This document shows, one piece after another, positions 31,140 through 41,145 of a DNA stretch of 64,000 nucleotides. Source of the DNA: Saccharomycopsis fibuligera x Saccharomycopsis cf. fibuligera. Lineage: Eukaryota > Ascomycota > Saccharomycetes > Ascoideales > Saccharomycopsidaceae. The notes below the pieces were generated by a model. That model saw only the letters and a program-made list of their open reading frames with translations. It did no database searches and was not told the DNA's origin. Positions within the stretch are counted from its first letter, which is position 1; the number at the start of each line of letters is the position of its first letter. The stretch is taken from NCBI GenBank assembly GCA_001936135.1, contig CP012814.1, positions 1,116,001-1,180,000 of the forward strand. Direction: 5' to 3'. The position numbers and the translations under genes are program-made.

Positions 31140-32408
31140 CTAAGCAGCAACTTTTTGAGCTTCAATTTTTTCAGCACCAGCCCCTTCACTGTTTTTTGGA
31201 TCAATGAAACTAACCAACGTACTTCTCCCAAGCAAAGCCACATTACCCGTGGTATCAGTATTATCTTTTCTATTGAAATACCCAATCTTTTCATCGAACC
31301 ACTGTCTAAAAGTGATTGGTTCTAATCCTTCATTCTTCTCATGTTCTTCAACGACATCTGGATATCCCTCTTTGAGCAATCTTGCCACTTTAGGTGACTT
31401 TACGCTACTTGAGTGCAACACGGTATCGTTGGAAGGATCACTGAATAAAATAACCACACTTCTTTTGTATTGTTGTTGATCCGCAGGTGGGGCAACAACC
31501 CTGTGTAATGCGCTTTTGAAGTATCCTCCACTTAAAAATTTCAACGAGTCACCAATATTGACAATAAGCGCATTAGGGGTATGGCTGACATAGGTCCATT
31601 TTCCTGTGTCATAGTCTCTGATTTGCAATGCTAAAATTGGCTGGGAGTAAATAAAGGTTAGCCCGGTACTATCGGAATGTCCTCTTGACCAAGTCCCGTT
31701 AGTCTTGTTAATATATTCTTTATCCAATTCGTGATACAACAAGAATCTAGCCCCACCGCCACCACTCTTCTCAACATCATTCTTATGGACAGCCCAATGG
31801 TTGGCCCAAAGTTGGCCCTCTGGGATCTCTAAAATCAAGTCAAACAATGTCAAAATCTTTCTCAAAACTTCATTATGCAAAAACTGGAAATAATGGGCAA
31901 TCTCAGGTAAATGGTCCCTAATCACTTCCGGATACTTAAATTGATTATACAAGATGTCGTCATGTAAGAAATGGCGAAAATTGAAAAATTCAACACGATC
32001 CTTAACACCATCCTGAATATACCAATACGTATGAGGTTTGTATCCAGTGCCTCTAATAACCCCAACTCGACGTTCTTTGTCCTCTTCTATGACCTGCGTA
32101 CCGGCTAAGTATTCGCCTCTTTTTTGTTCCTCGGGAAGTTCAAATGCAGATTGAGCAATGCTGCGAAGCAAGTCGAATTCTGTTTCTGGAATTCCATGGC
32201 CCACAAGTTTGAAGAACCCATATGTGGTCACCGCATGTTCAAGCTGTGCTGCAAGTTTTTGACGGGCCGGTAAACCTTCGGGACCATCTTGGTAAGTGGA
32301 AAGATCAATGGCTTCAAGGGCAACCGTTTCCACAGGCTCTTTCGTCTCTGGAGCATCTATAAATGGACGAAGGGTGTAACTTTTTTTGGCTTCACCGATA
32401 GTGGACAT
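31140..32408 (-). CDS. 2OG-Fe(II) oxygenase, isopenicillin-N-synthase-like, paralog 2
   Basis: A 422-residue paralog of the oxygenase at 6867-8096, alike from residue 20 to near the end (LRPFIDAPET, LEAIDLSTYQDGPEGL, TYGFFKLVGHGIP). The iron triad is intact: His244-x-Asp246 (RGHSDSTGL) and His302 (SALHRVVAPP). YKRSVVILFSDPS carries the expected 2-oxoglutarate Arg. An extra C-terminal region of about 30 residues ends in KIEAQKVAA. The start chosen is the ATG giving MSTIGEAKKSY; the open frame extends nine codons further only from a GTG. A TATATA box lies about 130 bp upstream (near 32542). Substrate unknown. Confidence 0.88.
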   Translation of the reverse strand: MSTIGEAKKSYTLRPFIDAPETKEPVETVALEAIDLSTYQDGPEGLPARQKLAAQLEHAVTTYGFFKLVGHGIPETEFDLLRSIAQSAFELPEEQKRGEYLAGTQVIEEDKERRVGVIRGTGYKPHTYWYIQDGVKDRVEFFNFRHFLHDDILYNQFKYPEVIRDHLPEIAHYFQFLHNEVLRKILTLFDLILEIPEGQLWANHWAVHKNDVEKSGGGGARFLLYHELDKEYINKTNGTWSRGHSDSTGLTFIYSQPILALQIRDYDTGKWTYVSHTPNALIVNIGDSLKFLSGGYFKSALHRVVAPPADQQQYKRSVVILFSDPSNDTVLHSSSVKSPKVARLLKEGYPDVVEEHEKNEGLEPITFRQWFDEKIGYFNRKDNTDTTGNVALLGRSTLVSFIDPKNSEGAGAEKIEAQKVAA

Positions 32409-33181
32409 GATAAATAATGAGACAGGATAGGACACAACAAAACGGAATGGAATGTAGGCAACAAAGCCGGTCGATAAAGAAAATAAGATAAGATAAAAGA
32501 GTAAAAACTGCTTAGCAGAAACAATTGACCAAAAGAAATGGTATATATCTACAGATCAATATTGTTGTCGAGATATATGTCAAGAGACACCATTTATATA
32601 ACCCGAGGCACAGATGGGAGCCACAGCCAGAATCCCGCCAATGTCGAAAGAGCACATGCGATGCTGCACTCTGCAGGCTCCTCCTTACTGTGGAGGTTTT
32701 TCTCCGATAGGTTCCGGTATCACGGGTCAATCAATGTCTCACATTTTTTTAGCGACGGTTATTTGCTTGCAGATGAGCAACTACAGTATTCCGTATGTAT
32801 AGTGTGGACGAGCTATTGTATAGTATCAGATTAAACTGAGTTGATGCCAGGAATGATAATATATAGGAAATAGTAAAAATAATACAAACACACGAGGGGT
32901 TAGATTGAAGTTGAAACAAAACAAGGGGCAAAGGTAAAACGGAACGGGAATGAAAGATAATAGTTAACCATTGTATGAAATTCGGAAATAGGAAAAATTG
33001 AAACTTGAAATTTAAAAAAAAAAAAAAATAAATAAATAAAATAAAATAACAAAAAAATAGCAAAAAAAAAAAAAAAACAGCTACTGATTATTTTCAGATA
33101 GGAATGAAGAACGGTGCTAAAAGGTTGAGTCGTGGTTATTTTGATGAGTCGTTTAAACGGGATAAAAAGTGTAAGCATCCC
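32409..33181. other. Intergenic region, oxygenase 2 promoter
   Basis: Between CCC1 and oxygenase 2, both minus. It contains the TATA box near 32542 and A tracts near 33012-33026 and 33062-33078. No gene seen. Confidence 0.5.
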
Positions 33182-34138
33182 TCACACCTCAATCAACCTA
33201 ACAAGCACCCAAGCAGATGTCGCGGCAAAGCCACCAACAAACAACATTTGAAACCCTTCAGACACTTTTAGCCACGTTCCACAATCTGTACCCATTGAAA
33301 CCATAATTTTTACGTAGCCAAAGATAAACAAAGTAACAGCCATAACAATGCAACTTATAATCAAACCGGTCTGCACAATATTGACAAAAAAGTATGGAAC
33401 CAAAGGAATGAAACCGCCTAGGAAATAAGATAAACCAATAGTTAATGCGGAAGTTAGTTGACGATTATCAGCAGGTTCTTCCAAACCCTTGCCAAACCTT
33501 ATAATAAAATCCACCATTTGTTTTGGTTTTTTCTCTAATTCGTCAATAAACAGATTCACAGTGTTTTCGTTATGAATACCAATGTCTTCAAGAATATCCA
33601 TTAATTCGTATTCCAATTCATTTGGATTTTTGTAGAAACTTTGTTTTTCCTTTGAAACCTCATTATGATAATATTGCGATTCACTTTTAGCAGCCAAATA
33701 CCCACCAAGGCCCATAGAAATAGCACCAGAAACCAATTCGGCGAAACCGCCGGTAATCACTAACTTCGAGTCACCCAAAGAAGATAACCCAGCGGTAAGG
33801 GCAAAAGGGACAGTAAGACCATCGGATAAACCAATAATCATATCACTCATTACTCTAGGATCGAATCTGTTAAATAATGAGGAAAACACGGTTTTTTGAG
33901 ATGAAGTTTGTGAGTTGCGGTCATTATCATCCTGGGTGTGCAGCTGAATAGATTGCTCTTCGCTTGCTAAGTCGGACCCTCTATCATCGCTATTGTTGTT
34001 ACTGCTATTGCCAGTGGAGGTGCCGCCGTAGTTTTGGTTATTCGAAGAAGCGCTCAGTATCAAGCGTTTGGTGTCTTGTGAAGATTTATCGCTGGACAAG
34101 GAGTTGACCACGGCGTTTTTGAGCGCGACTATAGACAT
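33182..34138 (-). CDS. CCC1: Vacuolar iron/manganese transporter Ccc1
   Basis: A 318-residue VIT1-family transporter that moves Fe2+ and Mn2+ from cytosol into the vacuole for detoxification and storage. It begins MSIVALKNAVV, the same as S. cerevisiae Ccc1, then has a variable Ser/Asn-rich cytosolic stretch. The conserved core follows: DPRVMSDMIIGLSDGLTVPF, LTAGLSSLGDSKLVITGGFAE and ISMGLGGYLAAKSESQYY. A charged metal-binding loop (KEKQSFYKNPNELEYELMD) precedes three more membrane helices ending WVLVRLIEV. In yeast the gene is iron-regulated, but I saw no clear motif in its upstream region. Confidence 0.97.
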   Translation of the reverse strand: MSIVALKNAVVNSLSSDKSSQDTKRLILSASSNNQNYGGTSTGNSSNNNSDDRGSDLASEEQSIQLHTQDDNDRNSQTSSQKTVFSSLFNRFDPRVMSDMIIGLSDGLTVPFALTAGLSSLGDSKLVITGGFAELVSGAISMGLGGYLAAKSESQYYHNEVSKEKQSFYKNPNELEYELMDILEDIGIHNENTVNLFIDELEKKPKQMVDFIIRFGKGLEEPADNRQLTSALTIGLSYFLGGFIPLVPYFFVNIVQTGLIISCIVMAVTLFIFGYVKIMVSMGTDCGTWLKVSEGFQMLFVGGFAATSAWVLVRLIEV

Positions 34139-34712
34139 GGTTGGTGGATATGGATATGAAAAATAAATAACCGGCAGCGGTGATGATGTGCGATGTGAGA
34201 CAAGGAAACTGTCGGTGAGGGTGAGTGTGTATTTTATAAGAGTATAGTTTATATAGCACCAGTTGTTTTATCAAGGGGAACAGGGAGAGAGGAAAAGAAA
34301 AATTGATAATGATGAAAGAAATTAGGGATGAAGAAGAATAAGGAGAAGAAGAAGAGAACAAAAAAAAAAAAAAAAAAAAAAAAAACAACAGATTCGGCTA
34401 GTGTTTATTGTTTTTTGTTGCTGTTTTCCAGTTTGTGTTTTCTCCGTCTTCTGGAACATGAAGGCTGAAAAATAGCACTCCGCATGAAATCCGCTTAAAA
34501 ATGGGTGTGTTCCCTGCCGTTGCGGGCTGCTTGGCGCTTTTCGGCGCTTCTTGGTGATGTGTGCCCCCATCGGCTGTTATTTAATGCAATATAATGCATT
34601 AGTATGTTTGTGCCATATGAATATCGCCGCTAATCTTTTGTCATTTTTCCAGCTGCTTACAGTTGCAAGCAGTATTATTGGCTGATATTCTGGTTATGAA
34701 GCGCTGCTCTAG
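34139..34712. other. Intergenic region, CCC1 promoter
   Basis: Contains a 26 nt A run at 34360-34385 and the 3' flank of BET2. No coding sequence supported. Confidence 0.5.
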
Positions 34713-35753
34713 TTACTCCCGGTACTTAGTAAAATGGCTCGTGACTTCCGGGGGCATGCAATAGACAGGATCGACAGCGGCAAGCCCCGCGTAGCCCATC
34801 AAGCTCAACCCAGCAACTCCAAACACTGTGTGGAACACATCTGCTTCGTTGTTTGGTCTGTCGCTTATTCCTCCTTTGTCTAAATCCTGGCTGCTCAAGA
34901 TAAAGTCCACTAGTTTGGGCTGGTCAATCCAGTGGAGTTTCCTTAATATTGCAAGCGACGATAACACCCACCAGCTATAACACACATCTGGTAGTTTTTC
35001 TGGTCTGCCGTTCAATCCTCCTTCATACTGCTTGCTGGCAAAAAAACGGTCTTGCTGGCGCTCACTGAGCCACCATCCAAGCAATTCCTGTTTGCTGTCA
35101 CTGAGCCTGTCTAAGTTGTTGGTGATTGCCAATGTGCCCAAGCAAGTGAAGACCTGTGCCGCATGTGATTCTGCTCCCGGAACCATGCCAAACCCGCCGT
35201 CGAAATTCTGACACTTCAAGATGAAGTCAACCGCAGGCTCCACCACCTGTGGAGTTAGCGCCCCAAGGATACTTAATGATGAAATCGCATTGTACACAAA
35301 TCGAGTATCAATTTCGCCAAATTTGTCACCTTGAAATGCACCATTTGGAAGCTGGTTCAGTTTGATGAATTGCACAATCTTCTCTTTGTCTAGCGGAGTC
35401 AATTTGCTGTCCAACTCGCCCAACATGACGAGGATTTGTAATGCTGAAAGTGTTGAAAGTAAATGGCTATCGTGTTTGGGGAAGGCACCAAACCCACCGT
35501 GACGCTCATCTTTGCAACTAAGTACGTATTTTACAATTTCGCCTTTGTCCAATGCTTCGGGAGCTTCCATGATGAATAAAGCTGTGAGCCCCCAATAAAG
35601 GCCGTTCATTCTCAAGTGCTCTGTCAACCAGTACTCATAGTCCCTAGTGTGCTTATTCAAGGCCACAATGTAGTCAATGTGTTTTTGCTTGTCGAGTGGT
35701 GGGGGTGATGCTGATTCTGATGCTGATGCTGATGCTGATGACAAAGCACACAT
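34713..35753 (-). CDS. BET2: Geranylgeranyltransferase type II beta subunit
   Basis: The 346-residue catalytic subunit of Rab geranylgeranyltransferase, which with Bet4 and the escort protein Mrs6 lipidates Ypt1, Sec4 and other Rabs. The prenyltransferase alpha-alpha toroid is shown by successive repeats: GGFGAFPKHDSHLLST, NGAFQGDKFGEIDTRF, GGFGMVPGAESHAAQV, GGLNGRPEKLPDVCYSWW and GGISDRPNNEADVFHTVFG. The zinc ligands are the Asp and Cys of LPDVCYSW and the His of DVFHTVFG. A short Ser/Ala repeat (ASASASESAS) extends the N-terminus past the 325-residue yeast protein. The start is the ATG at 35753; upstream codons are reachable only from TTG. Confidence 0.97.
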   Translation of the reverse strand: MCALSSASASASESASPPPLDKQKHIDYIVALNKHTRDYEYWLTEHLRMNGLYWGLTALFIMEAPEALDKGEIVKYVLSCKDERHGGFGAFPKHDSHLLSTLSALQILVMLGELDSKLTPLDKEKIVQFIKLNQLPNGAFQGDKFGEIDTRFVYNAISSLSILGALTPQVVEPAVDFILKCQNFDGGFGMVPGAESHAAQVFTCLGTLAITNNLDRLSDSKQELLGWWLSERQQDRFFASKQYEGGLNGRPEKLPDVCYSWWVLSSLAILRKLHWIDQPKLVDFILSSQDLDKGGISDRPNNEADVFHTVFGVAGLSLMGYAGLAAVDPVYCMPPEVTSHFTKYRE

Positions 35754-36804
35754 ATTTTTCTTTCTAAATTGAGTAACTGAGCTTGTCAAGTTTGCTTGGT
35801 AAGTTACTGATTATCCAGAGAATTGGCAGTAGGATTTGTAGCTGATCTGTACCTGCTCAATGCTGCGTACACTGTGTGCTTATAATATCTTGTGGCTTGT
35901 TCTTCGTAAAAACAGATCGATTCGATAGAAGCAGAAATGCGGTTACATAGCGATGGCGCGTATTATGTAACATTACAGCTTACCCTACTCACTATCCTTC
36001 TGGCTGAAAATTTTTAATCTCTTGCTTTCTTGCTCAAAAGCTGATTGAAAAAGTTGTCGGCGCTAATGTTTTGATGATGTTCTGTTTTCTTTCTCATGTA
36101 TTTACTGTTTATCGACAACACCAAACAAAAAAAAACAGCAATTACTACTCAATCAGTATGTCAGGGATCTAGTTTCTAGACACTCGCTGCCCAGTAGTTA
36201 TATGATACTTGGCAGTTGATAAACCCCAAAAAACTACAACGGACCACTAGCTTAATGCTAAGCTAAAAGCTACGAGTATTCCTTTCTTTGATGATGTTAA
36301 TGATTTATGATTAATACCGATAAAACTAGTGAGTATAAAAATTACTTACAGTATTTTGGCTTTTTCAAAGTTTCTGATTATTTTTTAGCTTGCAATTGCT
36401 AAAAAATGATTAGCTTGTTAAAAGTACTAAACATCAACCTGGCGCCTCATTCCACATCTTCGTTGTTTTAACGGTTGTTCAATTGCTACTCAATGACCGA
36501 CTTATGCATAGCATAGTATTCATTTTATGTGTTTAGCAAAATTGACTATAGTTACTGCCATTTGCTTTCGTTGAGGGCAATTGTGTGCGGATTGAGCTTT
36601 GGCTTTAAGTGTACTCACTTTTATAGCCAGCAGCCAAGTTGATGAATCGGGCTCATGAATCCTTTTTATTTACAAAGGGGACACTCATGTTGGTTCGCAT
36701 TACGTTCTATGAAACATACTAACTAGTTATGTTAGAATTCATTTAAGTTTTAGTCCCTAATCACCCAATATCTCAATTATACAAATCAATAGCAATATTT
36801 CAAA
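35754..36804. promoter_or_regulatory. Divergent promoter, BET2 / RPS22, with leader region
   Basis: 1.05 kb between divergent genes. The right half seems to be transcribed as the RPS22 leader with an intron (36156-36735). A hairpin with perfect 10 bp arms (36380-36407; ATTTTTTAGC and its complement) lies inside that candidate intron. Confidence 0.5.
36156..36735 (+). other. Candidate 5' UTR intron of RPS22
   Basis: Donor GTATGT at 36156, perfect branch site TACTAAC at 36717-36723 and acceptor TTAG ending at 36735. Several ATGs lie inside the interval but none lie between the acceptor and the RPS22 ATG, so splicing would give a clean leader. S. cerevisiae RPS22B also has a long 5' UTR intron in addition to its coding intron. 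The transcription start is not visible, so the pairing of donor and acceptor is inferred. Confidence 0.5.
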
Positions 36805-37651
36805 ATGACCAGAACTTCAGTTTTAGCCGATGCTTTGAACAACATCAACAATGCTGCTAAAGCAGGAAAGAGACAAGTGTTGATCAGACCATCTTCCAAA
36901 GTCATTATTAAGTTTTTGCAAGTCATCCAAAGACACGGTATGTTTATTTTACTATTACTTAAAATGTGACTGACAACTAGTGGCACGTATAATTGAAGCC
37001 AGCTTTTTTTTTGCATTTTCCATTAGCTTTTTTTTGACATCTCTTATAATTTTTTTATATCTTTTTTCTCTTCACACCGGGTTGATAACTGGATGGTTTG
37101 TCGGTCAGGAATATCTAATTCTCTGAATTAATAGTCCCTTTCTGTCTTTTAAGTATCCGGAAGATAAACTGTTGGCGAGTTATAATAATGATTGGAGCTG
37201 TTTGTTTACTCTAATGGTTGTTTAACTCCCTGCTACATTTTGCGTGTTGCATTTTTTTCAAAAAAAATTTTTTGTTTTGCTTTATTTAACATTTATTTCT
37301 CCTGCTGCTTCATCTTCACATTTGAGTGCCGCTGTCAATTACTTACTTGGATACTTTTTAGTAATCAAAACAGAATACTAACACAGTATAGGATACATTG
37401 GTGAATTTGAGTACATTGATGATCACAGAGCCGGTAAAATTGTTGTGCAATTAAACGGTAGATTGAACAAATCTGGTGTTATCTCTCCAAGATACAATAT
37501 CAAGATTGATGATATTGAAAAATGGACAGATGCACTTTTGCCAGCTAGACAATTCGGATTTATTATTTTGACCACTTCTGCTGGCATTATGGATCACGAA
37601 GAAGCAAAAAGAAAACATGTTGCTGGTAAGATTTTGGGCTTTGTTTACTAG
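36805..37651 (+). CDS. RPS22: Ribosomal protein uS8 (S22), one intron
   Basis: A 130-residue small-subunit ribosomal protein, nearly identical to yeast Rps22. Exon 1 (36805-36937) encodes [17 protein letters not shown] through KFLQVIQRH. The intron is 36938-37391 (454 nt; donor GTATGT, branch TACTAAC near its end, acceptor TATAG). Exon 2 (37392-37651) begins within the Gly codon before [14 protein letters not shown] and ends GKILGFVY. The long intron appears to host an H/ACA snoRNA. The exon-intron layout resembles S. cerevisiae RPS22B rather than RPS22A, which lacks introns. Confidence 0.98.
36938..37391 (+). other. RPS22 coding-region intron
   Basis: A 454 nt intron with donor GTATGT and branch GAATACTAACACAG just before the TATAG acceptor. 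Phase 1, splitting a Gly codon. It is far longer than the 61-80 nt introns elsewhere in the window. Confidence 0.95.
37075..37240 (+). ncRNA. Probable H/ACA box snoRNA in RPS22 intron (snR44-like)
   Basis: The intron middle fits a hairpin-hinge-hairpin-tail RNA. The 5' hairpin has a CCGG/CCGG base (starting near 37077) and an upper stem UCAG-GAAU / AUUC-U-CUGA. The hinge AGATAA (37162-37167) fits the H box ANANNA. The 3' hairpin has an upper stem AUUGGAG/CUCUAAU and lower GAGUU/AACUC. ACA at 37235-37237 is followed by three bases. In S. cerevisiae the intron of RPS22B hosts the H/ACA guide snR44, so by position this is likely its counterpart, guiding pseudouridylation of rRNA. Pockets were not matched to rRNA. 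Confidence 0.55.
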
Positions 37652-39108
37652 ATTCATCAAACTTGTTTAAACGGTTTTTCTAGAGACTACCTAATCTGCT
37701 GTTTCAGCTTCTCAAAAAAACTTTTTTTTCTTGTCTACTTTTTCTCAATTTTTTATATTTAGTTTTTGTATCTAAGGTGAGGGTATTATTACTTGGTTAA
37801 TTTATATATACATCAAAACAATGTATATTAATAATGGAACTTTTTTTCATTTTTTGAGTGATTTTCTATCTATATATAGTTGTAAGCAAAGTTTTTCCGT
37901 AATAAAAGCTGGCTATTTTCTTTTTCTTGTTCTCTCCACAATTTTAATGAAAACTGGGCTATTCAACAGGAACTTGTGGCTTGTGGCTTGGCAAACATAC
38001 TAACAAATATAAAAATGGAAAAAAAAAGGCATTATTCCATAGTAATAGCCTAAATTTACATATTAAATATACATACTACATACAGTATTATACATTTGCA
38101 TTCACGTTATTTTAATTTTAGGCATTTTCAATTCTTTTTTAAAAGCAAGCCTTCATTAATTCTTTTTAATTTCATCTTTTAATTATTTTGATAAAAATTT
38201 TAATCAATTCAGAACACTACATACCTAGTCTTCAATTAACGTCTATCGTCTAATATACGATAATAATGAATTCACTTCAACTAAAACAGAATCAAATGAA
38301 GATTCTGAAGTCTTGAATTCCTTTTACTAGAGGTACAGTATAACATTGAGCTATCTTAGTTTCACCAACTTTGTCACCATAGTGTGTGTTCCGTGGAGTA
38401 GCATGATTCCAGCTCAATATTATTATTCTCTCATACTTGTTGTTTCTGCTTGTTTTTGTTTTTTCCTCGTAAATCTTTTTTTCCGCTCGTAAAACTCTGT
38501 TGGCGTTGATGCAGTTGCTCAACACAATAATATTCGGACACTAGCAGGGACTGGTGAGTGCTCAACAGACGCTGTTAGTCACATTACACAGTATTAGTGA
38601 TCTGTATTACCAACACCCCCTCCCACATTAAGATATGCCACCAGGGGCAAACCAAACAGTAGCTTCCCAACGATAAACCATTATTAGTAAAGCTTTTCAC
38701 CAGTGTTGAAATACTGCCTATGGCAATAGACTCCGAGGAATAAAAAAAAAAAAAAAGAAACGAGCTCATCGCAGCGGAAAAAAAAAATTTTAGATTTGGT
38801 TTCTCGAGGAAATCGTTGCGAAAACACCATCATATGGAAAGCTATCTGTCTTTCCTTTTTTCACTCTGCCTTTTTGTAGTTGGCTTTCCTGATTCTTGCT
38901 TTCCTGTTTGATGGACATGACCAAAGCACAACAAATCTGCTCTAAGTTTTTATAACCGTTTGCTGCATGACCTATGGTACATGCACAGATCTACTTATAA
39001 GTAATTAAGCACCATTTATACCTACTTCTTTTATACACACTACTGTTGCTCTAAAAACAACTCTTTCCTAGCCCGTTTCGCACACCACATCTGTAACAAA
39101 CATCAACC
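37652..39108. other. Intergenic region, no gene seen
   Basis: 1.46 kb between RPS22 and the F-box gene, both plus strand. Very AT-rich on the left. A and B box-like words on the minus strand near 38290-38370 do not fold into a tRNA. It contains the F-box gene promoter. Confidence 0.5.
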
Positions 39109-39819
39109 ATGCTGGACAGCTCTCCTCAACTCACTTCGCTTCTAGATCTACCCACCGAGATCATCTTGCGAATGCTATCTTTGTTACCCAACTCAACTCT
39201 TTGCAACATTTCTCAATCTTCACAACATTGCAATAAACTCGTTTACCAAACCAGCCTTTATGCAGAAATATCCATCAGTGACTACAAAAAACTTCAAAGG
39301 CTACACTCTGAGCATCTTCGCTTTGCCCTGTTTGTCAAGAACATATCGTTTGATATCAAATCCATCATGAAGTCATATATGCAACAGCAAATCAAACAGC
39401 AACAGCAACAACACGAACAACAACAACAGCAGCAGCAGCAGCAAGAGTTATCTTCAACTCCCGCTGAACATTTTTCCATAACTTACCCACTTCGTTCGTC
39501 TTCTGTGACTTTTCCATCAGCAGAAAAGACTTTAGGCGAGTATGATGACTATTTCGGCTACGCTGACAACTTTAGCGAGACCTTACTACTGCTGGTGCTG
39601 TCAAGACTGCTGCTGCTACTGCCAGTGCATGACGCACCTCTGCCAACATCAACTCAATCCCTGCACCCATTATCAACTTCATCTCTGAATATAAATGTTA
39701 TTCAGCTACCACTGCCATCGGAGCTTATGGCTGAAATATTGGTGAATTTGCCCAAATTGGCCACAATATCACTTGCCAACATCACCAGAGATTTTTCATT
39801 TCAGTCGTTCGATACTACT

Positions 39820-39874
<55 letters not shown>

Positions 39875-41145
39875 GTAATGCTAGTTTACAATTGCAGTCA
39901 TTGACTCTTAGCAGCACTCACCAAGAGCATTTATCTTTGCACTTTGACCAAATGGTCCCCACGTTCATTTCCAGTGTTGAAACTCTAAGTGTTGATCATT
40001 TTTTAATTGGCCAAAGCACAATTGTTTCATCGTTTAAACCCTCACCACCACAATCAACATTAACATCAACATCGCATCGCCACATTCATCCTTTTTTACC
40101 GACCATACGCAGCCTCAAACTCAACAACATACAATTTTCGTATTCTTCATTTTCTCAAATAAGTACCATTTTGCCCAATTTAAAATCCCTTGTTTTGCAA
40201 AACATGCAGTCATTGTTCTGTTTACGTATTATTGATCACTATCCTAATCTTGAGCAATTAGCAATAGATTTTAATGCTCCGGTTTTTTTATATTTTAATC
40301 AATTTAATTTCGGCTATGATTTTTACCACTCTTCTTTTCCTTTTTCAATCACTGCTGCGACTCCTAGTCCTGATACTACTACATTGACAACAACAACTAC
40401 TTCTACCGATGTCTCGACTACTGCAAACTCCTCAGCTACCGCAGATAATACCGCCAATTCCAGCACCGCCGACGAGGCCCTAAACAAAAATATCATTTTG
40501 AACGCTGCTCTTGCAGCTTCTAATTTAAATCCAGCCCTCATTCCTTCTCCTCTGCCTTCTCTTGCTTCCCCTTTCAACACAATAATTAACAATATTACTG
40601 AATACTACTCTTACGATGAGGTAAAAATATCTTATTTCCTAACCAACTTTATCAATGTTTTTTCGCCTTATTTCGTTTCGTCTATTGCTTCCCATCCGGG
40701 CCTTAAAGTGCTTGATTTGATTAATGTGAAGTTTTTAAATCTGTTTGTTAAGCCAATGGATCCAAATGAATATTATTTGAGTCATTGTCGTTATCATCAA
40801 GCACCAACTCCAAATCAAACTAGTACCTCAGCTGCACCGACACGGGCAACAACGGTAAAAGACGACATGAGATCTTATCAAGCATCCCATATCCAAGGTT
40901 TTAATCTATTTAGGTTTTTCAAGCTTATAAGCCATATCTCATCAATAAATTTTCATCTTGATGATGAATGTTCAAATTATAAGTCTACTGCGGGTTCTTT
41001 ATCCGTGAACGAAAATGATTGGTTGAGTATATTAGATCCAATTTTCATGGCTTCGTCTTGTGATAGTGAGTTTGGTGACTTATATGATCTGGGGCCAAAG
41101 GTGAGTGTCTTTGATAGTAAGAATGATATGGTTTTTCTGCATTAG
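39109..41145 (+). CDS. F-box protein with polyQ and polyN tracts
   Basis: A 678-residue protein with an N-terminal F-box (about residues 12-52: LLDLPTEIILRMLSLLPNSTLCNISQSS). It is probably the substrate-binding subunit of an SCF ubiquitin ligase joined through Skp1. A Gln-rich tract (39381-39444) follows, then a linker with eleven CTG codons (39589-39714), and a run of 18 Asn codons (39820-39873). Several leucine-rich-repeat-like segments come after (for example FLPTIRSLKLNNIQF and ILPNLKSLVLQNMQSL). A Thr/Ser-rich stretch lies near residues 420-460. Codon 2 is also CTG. If CTG is Ser, the linker is a Ser/Pro/Thr-rich disordered region; if Leu, it would be a strange hydrophobic stretch. I do not recognise an ortholog. 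Confidence 0.8.
39381..39444 (+). repeat. CAA/CAG polyglutamine tract
   Basis: Mixed CAA and CAG codons encoding a Gln-rich run broken by Ile-Lys and His-Glu, inside the F-box gene. Confidence 0.9.
39820..39873 (+). repeat. (AAC)18 polyasparagine tract
   Basis: An uninterrupted trinucleotide repeat of 18 AAC codons in the F-box gene. Likely length-variable between strains. Confidence 0.95.

Noticed and set aside
38290-38370. tRNA-like A and B box words on the minus strand
   Set aside because: Words resemble TAGCTCAA and TTCAAGACT, but the T stem and acceptor stem do not pair.
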